64,000 nt of DNA, from NCBI GenBank assembly GCA_947652115.1, contig OX393568.1, positions 10,657,042-10,721,041 of the forward strand. The letters are read 5' to 3'. Positions 1 through 10,554 of the stretch are shown here, one piece after another. Position 1 is the stretch's first letter. The number at the start of each line of letters is the position of its first letter. Source of the stretch: Blastomussa wellsi (taxonomy: Eukaryota > Cnidaria > Anthozoa > Scleractinia > Plerogyridae). The notes beneath the pieces were generated by a model. The model had not been told where the DNA came from and ran no database searches. It saw nothing but the letters and a program-made list of their open reading frames with translations. A program made the translations under genes and the position numbers.

Positions 1-354
1 TGCCTGAAAAAAGGCTCGGATGTCTTCACGCTTGACATAAGTTGTAACAAGTGTAGCACCGATTCCAATAATAGAGATCCATTGGTTTGTGCTGAGAACA
101 TTTTGAAAACTTTTGGAATCTGCAGCGGGCGGTGCGGTCTCTGGAACCGGCGGAGCGGGTGCAGAGTTTTTTTTCGTTTGCAATTATGACAGCAGCCTCA
201 GCTACGGCTTTTTTCTGCGCTTGGTGGGCCATCCGTGTTCTTTCGGCAACCATTTTTCCAGCAGCTACCCGCTTGGGATTTTTGGCAGGCTTTGTTGCCG
301 GAGTTTGTTAAGTTGCCTGTGAGACAGGAGCGGTCGGTTGCTGTTCTTTAGACA
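1..354 (-). pseudogene. Element B1: basic N-terminus membrane protein, broken and cut by window edge
   Basis: The minus-strand reading from the ATG at 354 matches the open 176-aa gene at 45471-46001: a start rich in Gln and Pro, a Lys/Arg/Ala-rich helix, then a hydrophobic stretch followed by a VKREDI-type segment. Here an in-frame stop interrupts the first 20 codons and a frameshift falls in an A-run near 165-172. The gene runs off the left edge of the window. The role is unknown; in the related copy it sits between two other small virion-type genes. I am confident of the homology and of the breaks, not of the function. Confidence 0.75.
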
Positions 355-420
355 TTGCGAGGGATGCTGATTATTTCCGTGTATTTAATTAAGAAAAATA
401 ATTTTTGTGAGGAATTGTGA

Positions 421-523
421 TTTGTTGGTGAGTTTTGCACAGTGATTTCTTGGTGAGTTTTGCGCAGTGATTATTCAATAGTTGGTGAGTTTTGCACAGT
501 AGTTGGTGAGTTTTGCACGGCAT
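421..523. repeat. Short tandem repeat, about 20-bp units
   Basis: Four near-copies of a unit containing TTGGTGAGTTTTGCACAGT occur here. They overlap the 3' end of the gene at 471-1001 and extend its C-terminus with a repeated QNSP-type peptide. The related gene at 44815-45405 lacks the expansion. Confidence 0.8.
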
Positions 524-1001
524 CCACTTTGTGCTTCAAAATGTGTTTTGCAGTGATCAGCGCCGTGTTGGCCACAGCAAAAAAACGGCCGCACTTCAAA
601 GCCATGTTGCCGGCCAGGTTGGAGAGCTCTTTGTAAATGATGTAGTCGTTTCTGAGTTCTTTTTGATAAGCCTCGATGTCATCTACGTCAACGACCATTT
701 CGACACCTTTGGAAACAAGAAAAATGAAGCTGTCGATCAAGCTGTCAGTTCCCTTTGAGCTTACGTAGGTCTCGTACCGTTTGGTGTATTTCTCAACATC
801 TTTGTCGGAGAGGCGCTTCACCTTCTCGTGTGTTAACTGCACCCCGGCGGCCTCTTTGCCTTTTCCTGTCGACACCAGCACAGCCAGCTGCTCACGAAGA
901 GCAGGAATGGGCCCGGAGTCTGCCACAACAGCTGGCCCGCTCGACGGCTTGGCTGCCAACAGGTTCATAACCTCTGCGATCGCAAGCTCTTCTCCCGCCA
1001 T
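471..1001 (-). CDS. Element B1 conserved protein (paralogue of 44815-45405)
   Basis: This is an open 176-aa frame from the ATG at 1001. It aligns along its length with the 196-aa gene at 44815-45405. Shared blocks are an ALREQLA-type helix, VKRLSxKDVEKYxKRYE, SSKxxDSLxDSF and a C-terminal NLAGNxxLKCGR segment. It is mostly helical, with moderately hydrophobic helices near residues 80-100 and 130-160. It lies directly downstream of the ATPase, as in the right-hand copy, so it belongs to the capsid/packaging block of element B. I recognise it as a recurrent protein of cnidarian Polinton-like elements but know of no assigned function. The last residues are created by the local tandem repeat. It may still encode protein, although its neighbours are broken. 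Confidence 0.7.
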   Translation of the reverse strand: MAGEELAIAEVMNLLAAKPSSGPAVVADSGPIPALREQLAVLVSTGKGKEAAGVQLTHEKVKRLSDKDVEKYTKRYETYVSSKGTDSLIDSFIFLVSKGVEMVVDVDDIEAYQKELRNDYIIYKELSNLAGNMALKCGRFFAVANTALITAKHILKHKVDAVQNSPTTVQNSPTIE

Positions 1002-1114
1002 TGTATATCTTGTTCCGTTTTTTTTTTTCAATTCAAAATAATTCCGTAGGGGTGCCGAGGCGAAAACACGAGATGCGCGAACTTTAGAGCTTTAAGTTTT
1101 GAAAGAAGACCTTT

Positions 1115-1620
1115 TTACTCATCCTGGGAGAGTTCCCCGGCGTAATCATCAAAGATGGCTTTTAAAGTCTTGGCCGCGGGGGTGTAAAAGAGAACGATCG
1201 CCGCCACGTTCTCCCGGAAGGAGGCTGTTATGCTGGTCATCTTCTGCATCAGCACCCAAACGCTGATGCCAATATGTTGGGCAGAAAAGGAAAGATTTAC
1301 CAGTGGGCCTGTGCGCCCTTTCACATCTTTCGAGGCTGCACAGTCATCGAGGATTATGAGCGTGTTGGTGCCCTCGAAAAGCCAGGTGACAAGCTTGAAC
1401 CAACTTTCCACCCCGTGGTGCGCCCATATTATCACAAACATTCGCGGGTCCTCTTCACCAATTCGGTGGTAGGTTTTGTTGTGCGTGACCGTCGGGCAGA
1501 TCAACACGATGTTGTCGAGCCACGAAAAGGGCCATAGAGCTGGTCCACCACAAACTGCGATTTGCCTGAATTTGTCGGACCCACGATCAACGCGTTGAAC
1601 GGGATGTTGCTTGCATTCAT
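1115..1620 (-). pseudogene. Element B1 packaging ATPase (FtsK/HerA type), frameshifted
   Basis: Starting from the ATG at 1620, the first part carries a P-loop of the form GPTNSGKS. The downstream open part (1115-1507) carries the Walker B block LIILDDCA and the segment SITASFREN. Family knowledge: Polinton A32-like/FtsK-HerA ATPases drive genome packaging into the capsid. The two parts are in different frames, with the shift around 1505-1520, so the gene is not intact. It is followed by the gene ending at 471 and preceded by the capsid fragment, the same order as at 42977-45405. The family call is strong because both Walker motifs are visible. Confidence 0.85.
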
Positions 1621-1662
1621 TCAGTGTTGCTGTATATCAGTTGCAAAGATTCCAATTGTTGA

Positions 1663-2445
1663 TCAATATTGCACAGATTTCAATTGTCGCTCCACTATGT
1701 TTGTCTGCGAGTCGGATATGAGAAAGACGTAGCAGTTCACATTGCCTCCTCCGCTTGCCTTCCTCTCGAGATCGAGCTGTATCCCGTCTTGTGTGTTTAC
1801 GAGGCGCGCGCAGTTGCCATGCAGCGACTGATCTGCCATGGAGCGCAGATCGATTAAAAGCCTGAACTTGTCATCGCTGTAGAACTTTGTCATATTCATG
1901 TGGGGTGTTTTTTTCTGTGGAAAGAAGCGGCGGACCATCTCCCACATGTCCCTCTGTGAGATGCCAGCATTGCATGTTAGGCGAGCCGTTCACCGTGACG
2001 CTGACTTTCGAGAGGCTTGGGTTGAAGAACTTTTCTGTATCTCTGGCCCCTTGAGCGTAAGGCTTGATGAACAGGAGAAGGATTGCTTTCATGGACCTTC
2101 TCTGGGGGTTGACTCTGAGGTTAATCCTTTCCTTGTTTTTTGCGTTGGTGTGCACCTGATAAAGCTGGACGTGATCGTACAAGAATTCATTGCCAGCCCA
2201 ATAAACACTGCGCGCTTCTTCCGCCAGAGGCTTGCTTCTCATCATTTCGTACTCGAGCTGGATGTCTGTCAGCTTATATTTCAGTTTTGTGGGGTCAGAG
2301 CCTTTGACAACCTGAAAGGCTGGCGCAAGGGTCAGCTCAAACACGAGGTCGTGAAAGAGAGCTTGGGGGTAAAAGACTTCGTGGTCGGTCAGGATCTGGT
2401 GGTCCAGTCTGATTCGGTATTTTGTGCCAAAAACTTTTGGCAGAT
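1663..2445 (-). pseudogene. Element B1 major capsid protein, C-terminal two thirds
   Basis: Two overlapping minus-strand pieces (1871-2344 and 1663-1947) correspond to the capsid reading at 42977-44187. Shared blocks are YDHV, INLRVNPQRRS, ILLLFI, VSVTVNGSPNM, LLIDLRSMADQ and SGGGNVNCYVF. A frameshift near 1940-1970 joins them. The N-terminal third is missing: at about 2446 the sequence switches abruptly to the coiled-coil gene on the other strand. I assign it as the MCP of element B because it is the large conserved gene just before the packaging ATPase. It differs clearly from the MCP of element A (21886-23265), so A and B are separate lineages. Confidence 0.7.
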
Positions 2446-3356
2446 GGAAGTGATTTTCTCAAAGACTTCACAGTCAATAAAGCAGAAGCCCTTGGGCCAC
2501 TAGCTGAATCTCTCATTGCTCAAGAAAATTTCAGCATAAGCGAACAACGTCAGAGGTTGAGATGAGGCCGAACAACAAGAAAAAGAGGCTCAAAAAATTG
2601 CTGCAGAAAAAGAAAAAACTGAACAAGAGGTTCAAAATCTGGAAAACAAAATTGAGAAAACTCAAGCAAGAATTGATGCTATTCATGATGAACATGGTTC
2701 AAATCTTGAAAGTGATGCAGAACTGCGCAGAGTTAAGCTACTGAAAAAAAATCTTCAAACTGATCTCGAAAACGAAAAGAAAGAATTGGCTTCACTCGAA
2801 AAACTTGTAAAAAATAAAACAAAAGCACAAGAAAAGGTTGATAAAATCAGAGCAGGCATTCTTGAGACAGAAAAAGCAAGAAACGCTCTTCAACAAAATC
2901 TTAACGACATGAGAACGCTTGATGAACTGCGTGAGCAAGAAACCGACCTTCAACGTCAAAATGCTGAAGATAGGGCGGTCATCAACGATGAGAACACCTC
3001 ACCCTGTTACAAAGAAGCCGCGGAAGCAAGAGTTGCAGAAAGAACCGAGGAGCTTGTGCGTCTGCAAATGCAGATTGGGGAAAGAGAAAGCGTGCTTCCA
3101 CTTCGAGAAAGGCTCAGTGAGATCTTCAAAAAATACGGGGTGACTGCCATGGCAGTCCTTCTTGCCGCTAGTGTCACGATCGGTGCTGTAGTTGGCGCCA
3201 TAACCAACTCGCTGAAAGCCACCGGCAAAGCGTTGGGAAATGGCTTGAAAGATATTGGCAAAAAACTTGCTGGAATCCTGCCCGGGTTAATTGGCTCGAT
3301 TGTTTCTTTCCTACTCAAAGCTGCCGGGGAGGTCGTCTCTTGGCCTGGCTTCTGAT
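2446..3356 (+). pseudogene. Element B1 coiled-coil protein with membrane-type C-terminus
   Basis: This copy lacks its N-terminus. The visible 3' part (2786-3355) has a long Glu/Lys/Gln-rich heptad-like coiled coil, then IFKKYGVT followed by an Ala/Val/Ile/Gly-rich stretch (VLLAASVTIGAVVGAI) and a second hydrophobic block (ILPGLIGSIVSFLL). The plan is therefore coiled coil plus one or two membrane segments. Reading frames shift between about 2560 and 2790. The right-hand copy is at 41555-42565 (minus) and a short third piece is at 7881-8034. I know the family only as a recurrent protein of cnidarian Polinton-like elements; a fibre or membrane-associated virion role is a guess. Confidence 0.65.
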
Positions 3357-3392
3357 TTTGGCTGTTGTGGCATTTCTGGTCTAGCAGAAGTG

Positions 3393-4924
3393 TTAACGCA
3401 ATGTCAAGAATGCCAAACCCACAACTGCAACCGCGCCAACAGCGACAGCTATTTTTTTGGCGCCGTGTCTCTGGCTGCCGGAGCCTGCCATGGGTGTTGG
3501 TTCAGATTCCGTTTGCTCCTCTGCAGCTGTTTGGGACACAGGCGCTGGCTCTTTTTTCTTCACTGCGGGTTTGTGAATCAGATTCGAAGGGTGACTGTTT
3601 GGCCGGTTTGTTTTCGATTCCCCGCCACCCATCAGCTGAAGCGTTGCTTTTTTTGTGCTTTTGTTTGCCCCGTCGTTGACCCCCAGCTTCATGCCCGGTA
3701 TCGCCTGTTTCAATCAGTTGTTGAAGCCAACCGTGCTTTCTGTGTTAATTTCCATCCGCGCAGGCATCAGCCAGGTGCACGGGCAAACAGGAAGGTTCAA
3801 CCGTACCTTTGCTTCATTGACCGCCAGTTGGTAATGCTGCACGCTTTTTGCCAGGTTTATTCGCGACAAACCCACCTGGGTCAAACCTGCCGAGGTTTTG
3901 GGCGCGAACCAGTTGAATTGCTCTTCCATGGCGTCGTTTCTTATGAAACATATTGAAATCCCCTTTTCTGACGCCCTTGGGTCCTCGTCGTCAAATTTTG
4001 CTTTTGCCGATGGATAGGGCACGTCCAGTATGAAAGGGTCACGGCAATTGATGTAAATGCTCCCCAGCCCGTGGTTTGGTCCTCGCGTGTAGCGGAAATC
4101 GGTTGACGGGGGAACGCAGAACTCTGCGCACAATCTTTTGTAAGACGCCACGTCATGGTTGTTGTTGGTCTGACTCCATGTTGGGTCGCCGGCAGCGCGC
4201 TCACGCTTTGGTTGGCCTCCGAGCTGATACAGGATTTGCTGAACCGTGAAAAATACGTTGAAGATGTAGAAAGCCCGCACCTGCGGCGGCAGATTCAGCG
4301 TTGTGTTGTCTTTGTCAAATTCTTCTCGAGATATTCCGCAACCTGGCGTCGTGCACCACACTGCAAAGTTCAGCTGCTGTTCCCAGAAAGATAGATTTGG
4401 CCCCGCCAGCCATTTTTTTGCGGGCTTTGACGTTTCGAACTTCTGTTGTTCCTTTTGGAATACCTCTCTGAACTTTGTATTAAAATACTGGTCAGGGGCG
4501 ACATAAATATCCACTGAGTTGTTGAATATTTTCTTCAAACTTGGCGCCGCGTCTTCCAATGGAACTGCTGGAACCGGCAGCGAACTTTTTCCTTTGCGGG
4601 GCAATAACTGGAAAGGGAAGCCGCCAACGTTATCCAAACCCAGCGCGCTTTTCATTCCTGCACTCCAATATTTGCGGTCTGAACCGAAGACGCTTTGCAG
4701 ACTGCCGGACCCCTCTTTGTAAAATATTCCAGCTGTTGCTAAGTGGTCCTTCGCTAAAAATTTCTGTGCTACAAATTGGCTTTTGTCGCCCCTCGGAAAC
4801 TGTGCAGAAAAAGTCGCCCATGCCTTCTCTTGTGCAAGCTTCGCATTCGCCGTGGAGGTGCTGGCTCTTTTTCGAGATAGTCAAACACAGAATCTTGCTT
4901 GTGTGCGGTTTTCCAGATGTTCAT
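3393..4924 (-). pseudogene. Element B1 large conserved protein of unknown function
   Basis: The start is likely the ATG at 4924. The main open pieces are 3714-4655 and 3393-3713, corresponding to 40111-41558 on the plus strand. Distinctive segments are ALGLDNVGGFPF, APSLKKIFNNSVD, the Trp-rich WLAGPNLSFWEQQLNFAVW, RAFYIFNVFF and GPNHGLGSIYI. The C-terminus is Lys/Pro-rich and ends in a hydrophobic tail (VAVGAVAVVGLAFL). About 45 residues present in the right copy are missing near 3840-3870, while this copy keeps a roughly 100-residue block missing from the right copy. Frames are broken at both ends. No enzymatic motif is visible. The length, conservation and hydrophobic tail suggest a virion protein, but this is inference. 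Confidence 0.65.
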
Positions 4925-4979
4925 CTTTTGTTTCTCCCCCGTTACTTTTTAATTGAAAATTTGTGTGCAACAAAATAAA

Positions 4980-5539
4980 ATGGTTGTGCTTACTATTTCT
5001 GCGTCTTCTAATCCATGCATCGTCAATTTTGACACCCCGATTCCGGAGGCCTCTTTCGTAAGGCTGTTGTCTTGTTCGCTTTATAATTCGTGGCATAATT
5101 TGAAAAACGATGGGGTAATTGCAATGTCTGATCCAGATGGTAAACGTGCTGTTCCCATTTCTTTCACCAAAGGGTATTACACTCTCTCTAAAGTTGGCTC
5201 AAACTATAGAAAATGCGTTCGCTAAATTTAATGTAAAACTTCCCACTCAAATCAATACACCTGTAGCATATCCCGAGTTTTGTTTTTTAGAACTTTCGTC
5301 AAATGGCTTTGAACACAATGTACTTACTGGTTGACCGGAATCAAAATTTGGTCAATGGCAAAGCTTCAACCCTTCTTGCAAAGTTTGACATCCGAGGGGA
5401 AGCTTTCCAAAAAGTCCACTATCAAAAGGACGAACAGCCGCCCTTTCGTGACGCTTCGACAGGCAAATGTGTCAACAGCGTTACGCTGTCAGTCAAAGAC
5501 ATTGATGGAGAGCTTTTGATCTTAACGATCACCGCCTAG
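4980..5539 (+). pseudogene. Element B1 penton-like/minor virion protein candidate, frameshifted
   Basis: From the ATG at 4980 the frame reads through a segment with FDTPIPEASFVRLLSCSLYNSWHNL, then PISFTKGYYTL. The reading shifts frame near 5215 and again near 5300, ending in LVNGKASTLLAKFDI and a final SLTVKDIDG-like beta segment. The plan resembles the small beta-rich proteins of Polintons in which a short N-terminal motif ends in a Trp and the C-terminus is an amphipathic beta domain. Only the first few dozen bases of this gene survive, reversed, in the right copy near 40020-40100, where the sequence breaks off. The assignment to a penton-type protein is tentative. Confidence 0.45.
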
Positions 5540-5586
5540 AATTTGAATTGCAAATCATTTAAAGAAGTAAAATCTGTAGATAAACC

Positions 5587-6221
5587 ATGTCTTCGGCAAG
5601 TGTGTTGCCAAGTGCTCCGCCTAATATTTATCCAGAGCTTCCGATGAGCCGATGAGCTGATGAGGCTGAACACCGGAGGCTTGTTTTGAAAAAATGCAAG
5701 AAAGCTCGCAAAGTGATTCACTATTGCGTGGTCTCTCTTGGCGTTGCAAGTGCCGCCCTGTCTTCCGGGGCCATTGCATCTTCACTTACTGGTGTCAGAA
5801 TTGTGGTCGGAGCACCTGTTGCTGGAATTGCCGCCCTCCTTGGGTTTGCTTCCACATGCCTGTCTGTTGCGAACAAGAAGCTGGAAAGGAAAGTTAAAAA
5901 GCACACGAAAATTCAAGCTCTGGCCCTGGCAAAGCATGACTCGATAAAAGGCTCCGTCTCTCAAGCTCTTCACGATAACAATGTTTCCGACGCTGAATTC
6001 AAACAGATCTCTCGTGAATGCAGAAATATCGTGAACTCAAAGAGAGGCTGTGGGCAAACTTCGCGGATAAACTGTCCGATTCGCCGGATACTGAAATGAT
6101 AAAAAAACAGGTCCAGCAAGAGTTTCGGCAAGAAACTGACGGCGTCCACCACAAATTTGAACTAAACTTTGAGTCAAAAAAAAGATCTCCATCTATGCTC
6201 ATCTATGTTTTGAAAATATAG
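5587..6221 (+). pseudogene. Element B1 two-transmembrane helical protein, frameshifted
   Basis: The best open part (5686-6099) reads KKCKKARKVIHYCVVSLG, followed by two strongly hydrophobic segments (ASAALSSGAIASSLTG; VVGAPVAGIAALLGFAS) and a Lys-rich helical tail with KKHxKIQALALAKHDSI and NNVSDAEFKQIS. The tail continues in another frame (6018-6221). The N-terminal part from the ATG at 5587 is interrupted by a stop and a frameshift at about 5655. I recognise the pattern as a recurrent small membrane protein in cnidarian Polinton-like elements; its function is unknown. No equivalent survives in the right-hand copy. Confidence 0.6.
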
Positions 6222-6543
6222 ACCAGTCCTCTGGGTGCCCTGCGAAAAAAAAGTTCCCAATGTGTGGCACAAATTAAAGATAGGCAGAACTTCCTAAAAT
6301 GCTTCTGCTTTTCCACACGATTTTCTGCATTTAGAAGGAACTTTCAACGCCCGTTTGGCAGAGCGAGGTCAGGCGGATAACACAGCTAGTTGTTGAGGCT
6401 ATGAGCGAGGTGTGATCTTCAAAAACTTATTTTGCGGAAAAGAATCCCCGATGAAGGGTGTTCGCCAAACCTTGACCCTCTCACCTCCGTGTCCAAAAAT
6501 TGTGCGGTGATTGTGAAAATCCGCGTAGTCGCTTAAAAAATGT

Positions 6544-6732
6544 TCACATATGTCCTAATAGCTCAAATAACTCGTTATGCACAAGATCAAAACCAAGATC
6601 CAATCGCTCCTTGACTTTGATTGCGATGTGTTCCTTACAAATTAGCTCCCGGAGCTCTGGAGGGAGGTTTTGAATTGACTCGGAAAGGTTGCAGTTTTTT
6701 TCTCCTCGAACCATTGCGTGCTTTTGAAACAA
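6544..6732 (-). pseudogene. Partial PPEL-motif accessory gene
   Basis: A 62-aa reading contains IQNLPPELRELICKEHIAIK followed by a VKERLDLGFDLVHNEL helix, the same start as the complete genes at 6802-7116 and 38607-39200. The cysteine-rich C-terminal half is absent. It is a second, truncated member of the family directly beside the longer one, in the same orientation. Confidence 0.6.
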
Positions 6733-6801
6733 GTGTGCAAATCTCTAACTGGTTGTACTTTCAAGTATGCAAAGGTCTAAATGGTTGAGATAAGCTCAAG
6801 T

Positions 6802-7116
6802 TTACAAGATTTTAATAAATATTTCACTGTAGTCGATTTCATCAAAAGTTGAGTCGCCGAGGAAGTGTTTGTCTCCATTTTTCCAGCACGAGAAACACAA
6901 TCCATTCCGTTCACAGCCGAGGCATTTTCTACAAACTGTAGCCTTGACAATTTGTTGACGTCTGCTACAGAAAGGAGCTTCGCTTAGTTCCCTGTGAATT
7001 GCCTCCCAGCCAAGAGATAACCTTTGCTTAATCTTCAAGGAAAGAAACTCCTTGTATATCTTTTCCCTCAACTCCGGGGGTAGTGTTTGAATGAAATTCT
7101 CCATCGTTTCTAACAA
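6802..7116 (-). CDS. Small zinc-binding protein with F-box-like LPPEL start
   Basis: This open frame gives about 100 aa from the ATG at 7104, or 104 from the one at 7116. It has an N-terminal helix with TLPPELREKIYKEF, a second helix (LSLGWEAIHREL) and then clustered cysteines (APFC, CRKCLGC, GLCFSC) that could bind one or two zinc ions, ending in an acidic tail. The LPPELxxxI spacing resembles the beginning of an F-box, but the fragment is too short to prove it. A homologue sits at 38607-39200 beside the other element B copy. A role in acting on host proteins is possible but unproven. Confidence 0.6.
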   Translation of the reverse strand: MLETMENFIQTLPPELREKIYKEFLSLKIKQRLSLGWEAIHRELSEAPFCSRRQQIVKATVCRKCLGCERNGLCFSCWKNGDKHFLGDSTFDEIDYSEIFIKIL

Positions 7117-7128
7117 ATATGCATTTCT

Positions 7129-7460
7129 CTAACTGGTTGCACTACAACAATGCAAATCTCTGCTTGCTCTTTTGTCAAGGTTGCAAGACATCAGCTCTAG
7201 CAAAACGCGTTCAAAATTTTTCTTTGCCTTTGCTTGTTTGCAAAGAAGCCGCCATTTAAGGTTGTTCCCACCGCAAGCATAACATAAACGGTAATCGCTC
7301 AAAACTCCGATGCCACAGCTGTGGCATGGTGCCATTTTTGGCATTCCCTTTTTTATTTGCCAGTTGTGCTGTGAGCAATATTTTCCGTCACACCGTTTGC
7401 CGCAGTTCTCTTTCCGTTTTCGAATCAACCACACACAGTTGTTTGCTCCGTGTACCATTT
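7129..7460 (-). CDS. Cysteine-rich basic protein, possible zinc-binding accessory gene
   Basis: From the ATG at 7460 the frame encodes about 110 aa with an ordered series of cysteines and histidines: NNC, ENCGKRC, KYCSQHN, a CHSCGIG pair and a CYACGG pair. A Lys/Arg-rich helix (KAKKNFERVLLEL) follows. The arrangement predicts two or three zinc-binding knuckles. The frame stays open upstream to about 7872, but that part runs through the inverted-repeat element at 7572-7880, so the longer form is probably accidental. It lies next to the PPEL gene in the same orientation. I have seen similar proteins in cnidarian repeats but know of no function. Confidence 0.5.
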
Positions 7461-7571
7461 TTGGGCGGCGCTTCTGTCTTGTGCACTGCCGCTTCTGTCT
7501 AATTGTGTGAAACTCTGGTTTTCTAACCCTCGCACAACTGCACCGGCCTGGGGGTTGTCCTTCCTCGAAGT

Positions 7572-7880
7572 AGTAGGTGGTGTGGAAAGCAAATACAACC
7601 GCAGGACCCACTGTAGATATCCAAGTTCGGAACCCCCCCAACTGCGTGGTTTTGTTTGCATCTTTGTTTCCTTGTTTGTCAGAAATTAGATTTCTTCCCC
7701 CTTGGTTCTGGTCTTGCCTTGGCCTTGGCAGTGCAGGGTTCCCCTGGCGTTTCGAAATCTCGTCTTCACCGATAGGAAGTGATGTGCAAACTGGCTGTTT
7801 TCCGCAGTTGGGGGGTTCTGAACTTGGATATCTAACCGATGGGTACCAGGTGGTATTTGTTTTCCACACCACCTACTACT
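7572..7880. repeat. Short inverted-repeat (MITE-like) element
   Basis: The arms at about 7572-7655 and 7795-7880 are near-perfect reverse complements, each with an outer end AAGTAGTAGGTGGTGTGG and an inner run of G/C beside GTTCTGAAC. The loop is about 140 bp. I found no convincing target duplication. It separates the Cys-rich gene from the coiled-coil fragment that starts at 7881. Confidence 0.75.
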
Positions 7881-8034
7881 TGTGGAAGTGCTCTTTGTCT
7901 TTCCTCAATCTGCGTTTGCAAACGTGCGAGCTCCTCAGTTCTTTCCGCAACTCTTCCTTCCACGGCTTTTTTGTCAGAGGGTGAGGCGTTCTCATCGTTG
8001 ATGATTTTCTTATCTCCCTCATTTTGAAGACCTT
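7881..8034 (-). pseudogene. Element B1' coiled-coil gene fragment
   Basis: A short minus-strand stretch encodes the IINDENASPSDKKAVEGRVAE part of the coiled-coil protein and matches 41860-42010 and 2970-3100. It ends abruptly against the capsid fragment at 8036, so more than 1 kb of the usual intervening sequence is missing. Confidence 0.75.
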
Positions 8035-8035
8035 T

Positions 8036-8720
8036 GCAAGATCCGCTCAAATGCTGGGGATAAGAAAACCACGGGTATTACCACAGAAAAAGCACTGAAC
8101 AATGTTTTCGGAATGAAATACAGAATCATACTGGACCACCAGATTCTGACCAACCACGGCATCTTTCACCCCTAAGCTCTTTACCATGACCTCATGTTTG
8201 AGGACAATGCACACAGTGTTTATTCCACTGACAAGGAATTAGTGTACGATCATGTGATGCGGGCTGAGGTGGTCACCTTCGCAAAAGGCACGGAAACAAG
8301 GATTAACCTCAGTCAACCCCCAGAGAAGGTCCCTTAAAGGCATCCTTCTCCTCTTTGTTGAGCCATATGTCACTGGCACCAGGGATTCAGAAAAGTACTT
8401 CAACCCTGGCCTGACAAAAGTCAGTGTTATGCTGAACAGCTCACCCAACATGCTGTACAACAACGGCATCGAAGGCAAGGACATTTGGGAGGAAGCCAAC
8501 TGATGACAAGTTCGGGCTTTTGCTCGATTTGCGCTCAATGGCAGATCAGTCGATGCACGGCAATGGCACACACCTCGTGAACACCAAAGACGGGGTCCAG
8601 CTTGAGCTTGAGAGGAACGCCAGTGGATCAGGCAATGTGAACTGCCACGTTTTTGTTATCAGTGACTCGCAGATGAACATATTGAGCCAGCAATTAGAAT
8701 CTGTGCAATGTCCTCTTTAG
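8036..8720 (+). pseudogene. Element B1' major capsid protein fragment
   Basis: The plus-strand sequence corresponds to 43350-44187. It begins at the segment for DPLKCWG, runs through the INLxVNPQRRS and LLDLRSMADQSMHG regions, and ends with the intact 3' reading 8520-8720 (GNVNCHVFVISDSQMNI). Several frameshifts and a deletion lie between 8160 and 8500. This third copy of element B has the orientation of the right-hand copy, opposite to B1. Confidence 0.75.
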
Positions 8721-9639
8721 GATTAGTGAGTTATTGGATTTTCAGGCTACGAAATTATTGTTAAATCTAGCAAAACTGATCAACACAGGGAAGGTAACAA
8801 AGTATTTATTTCCCAGACTGGAGGCATTACTTGCTTCTGCTGGAATAGATGCAAATTCTTCAGTTTATGTATTTCGGGCAGAAAGGTTCTTCAAGAAAAA
8901 ACAATAATATATATCTATTGTGCCCTAATAGACTTAGTTATAACAGTATAATTAGGTTTTATCAACTGGGTTGGTATATTTCGAACATACAAAGACACAC
9001 TACTTGTATGAGCTCCCTGTGGATATTCACGCACAGCTGATGCGAAATCGAAAGCGAACGTTTCCATGTTGTTTGCTGAAGGCGTCTCTGGTGTCCAGAC
9101 TTCCCTCGTTACATGACTGCGTGGTTACCAAGCGAGCTTTTGCATCATTCTGCTACACTTTATTTTCGTTGAAGTTCCATTGTTTTCATTTCAATTGTGG
9201 GGTTTAGCAATGAGGCCAACTGTTGTCAGTCACAGGGAATAGGGAAATCGATTAAAGAGAAGTTTTTAAAAGGTATTTTCAGAGTTGATTACCTTATTAA
9301 TGTAGCTGTAAATGCACAACATTAGATTTTGTCAAGATTGCTGTGAAAATCTCTGAACAAACAACCAACTTTTTTTACAGACTGCTTTTTTGGATTCCTT
9401 ATTTTTTTCCAAAATCATGCTTGAAAGTTAGGGGTGCGCTTATACACAAGTCTTTATGGTAAACTGAAAATTAAAAACAAGTAAATGGAGAGTTCACCAC
9501 AAAAATTAAACTACACAATTAAATTTTAATAAATTTTGTTATGAAGAGGAACATAACTAAATTAGCTTTGTTATTAAGTCTGTGGAGGTTTTATAATTAC
9601 GATGCTGAAATGATTTACCTAGTTGTGAATCTATTTTGT
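8721..9639. other. Non-coding stretch
   Basis: AT-rich sequence with many stops in all frames. I see no gene, terminal repeat or RNA here. Confidence 0.6.
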
Positions 9640-10140
9640 AGGACTGATGAGTAACCACCCATATTTGATCCCCTCCCATTTTATAGTTATCCCCTATAAA
9701 GATCAGGATGCTGCAGTGTCTGTCAAACGACAACTTGGAGATCTTAGCAGCAAGGTGCAAATGACCATCCAACCCGTGTTTACTAGCCGCAAGCTGAAAC
9801 AAGATCTAAGCCTGCGTGAGCCCAAGCCTAACATCATAAACCCAGCAATGCGTTGTTTACTTTTTCAAGTGTGACCTGTGTGATGCAGGTTATGTTGGGT
9901 ACACAAACGGCCACCTTCACACCCATGTTGAGGGACACCGTCAAAAGGCGTTATCTATTTACAAGCATTATTCCAAATTGTTCCTAACAATCTTTTAGCA
10001 CATTTCAATGTCATCAAGAAATGCATGAACAAATTTGACTGCCTTAATAATGAAATGTTGTGTATTCAAGATCTCAAGCCAGCATTGAATGTGCAGTCTG
10101 ATTCTCTTCGTGCTAAAGTATTTATGTAATTAGCTTGGCA
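9640..10140 (+). pseudogene. Penelope-like element fragment: GIY-YIG endonuclease region
   Basis: The reading from 9647 contains IPYKDQDAAVSVKRQLGDL and then REPKPNIIN. In the next frame comes a VVYFFKCDLCDAGYVGYT segment, the GIY-YIG core with a preceding CxxC, followed by a conserved THVEGH helix. This is the C-terminal endonuclease of Penelope-like retroelements, which nicks DNA for priming. Stops and frameshifts follow after about 9950. The upstream reverse transcriptase is not visible, so only the 3' end of an element survives. Confidence 0.75.
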
Positions 10141-10554
10141 CTTTTTATGCAAATTCGCTTTCAACGTAGCTTCTTCACAAACTGCTTTGTATCATAAACT
10201 ATGTAACCTTGATAATGGTTCAAGATGCACCAAAACGTCGGTTTCTTTCACTTATATTTCTTGTTTTGTAAAGGATTCTGTCAGTGATGTTCTTGATAAT
10301 AAGGTACCAGTAGATCCTCTAGTTACTCCTTGAAAACAAAAAGTTTATTAAATATGCTTTGTTTTTTTGTTTTTATTGCCAACAGGGCCTTTGTAGATAT
10401 TTAGAAGAGGTTTTTCCAGACCTGAAGAAAAAAGGGGTAGTTATAGGATTTGATGCAAGACACAACAGTGAACGGTAAGGAAAGAGCATTCAATTTACTT
10501 TATTTAAATTTGTGCTCTTCGTTAATTAAATGTTTTATTTTGCAGTGTTTCAGT

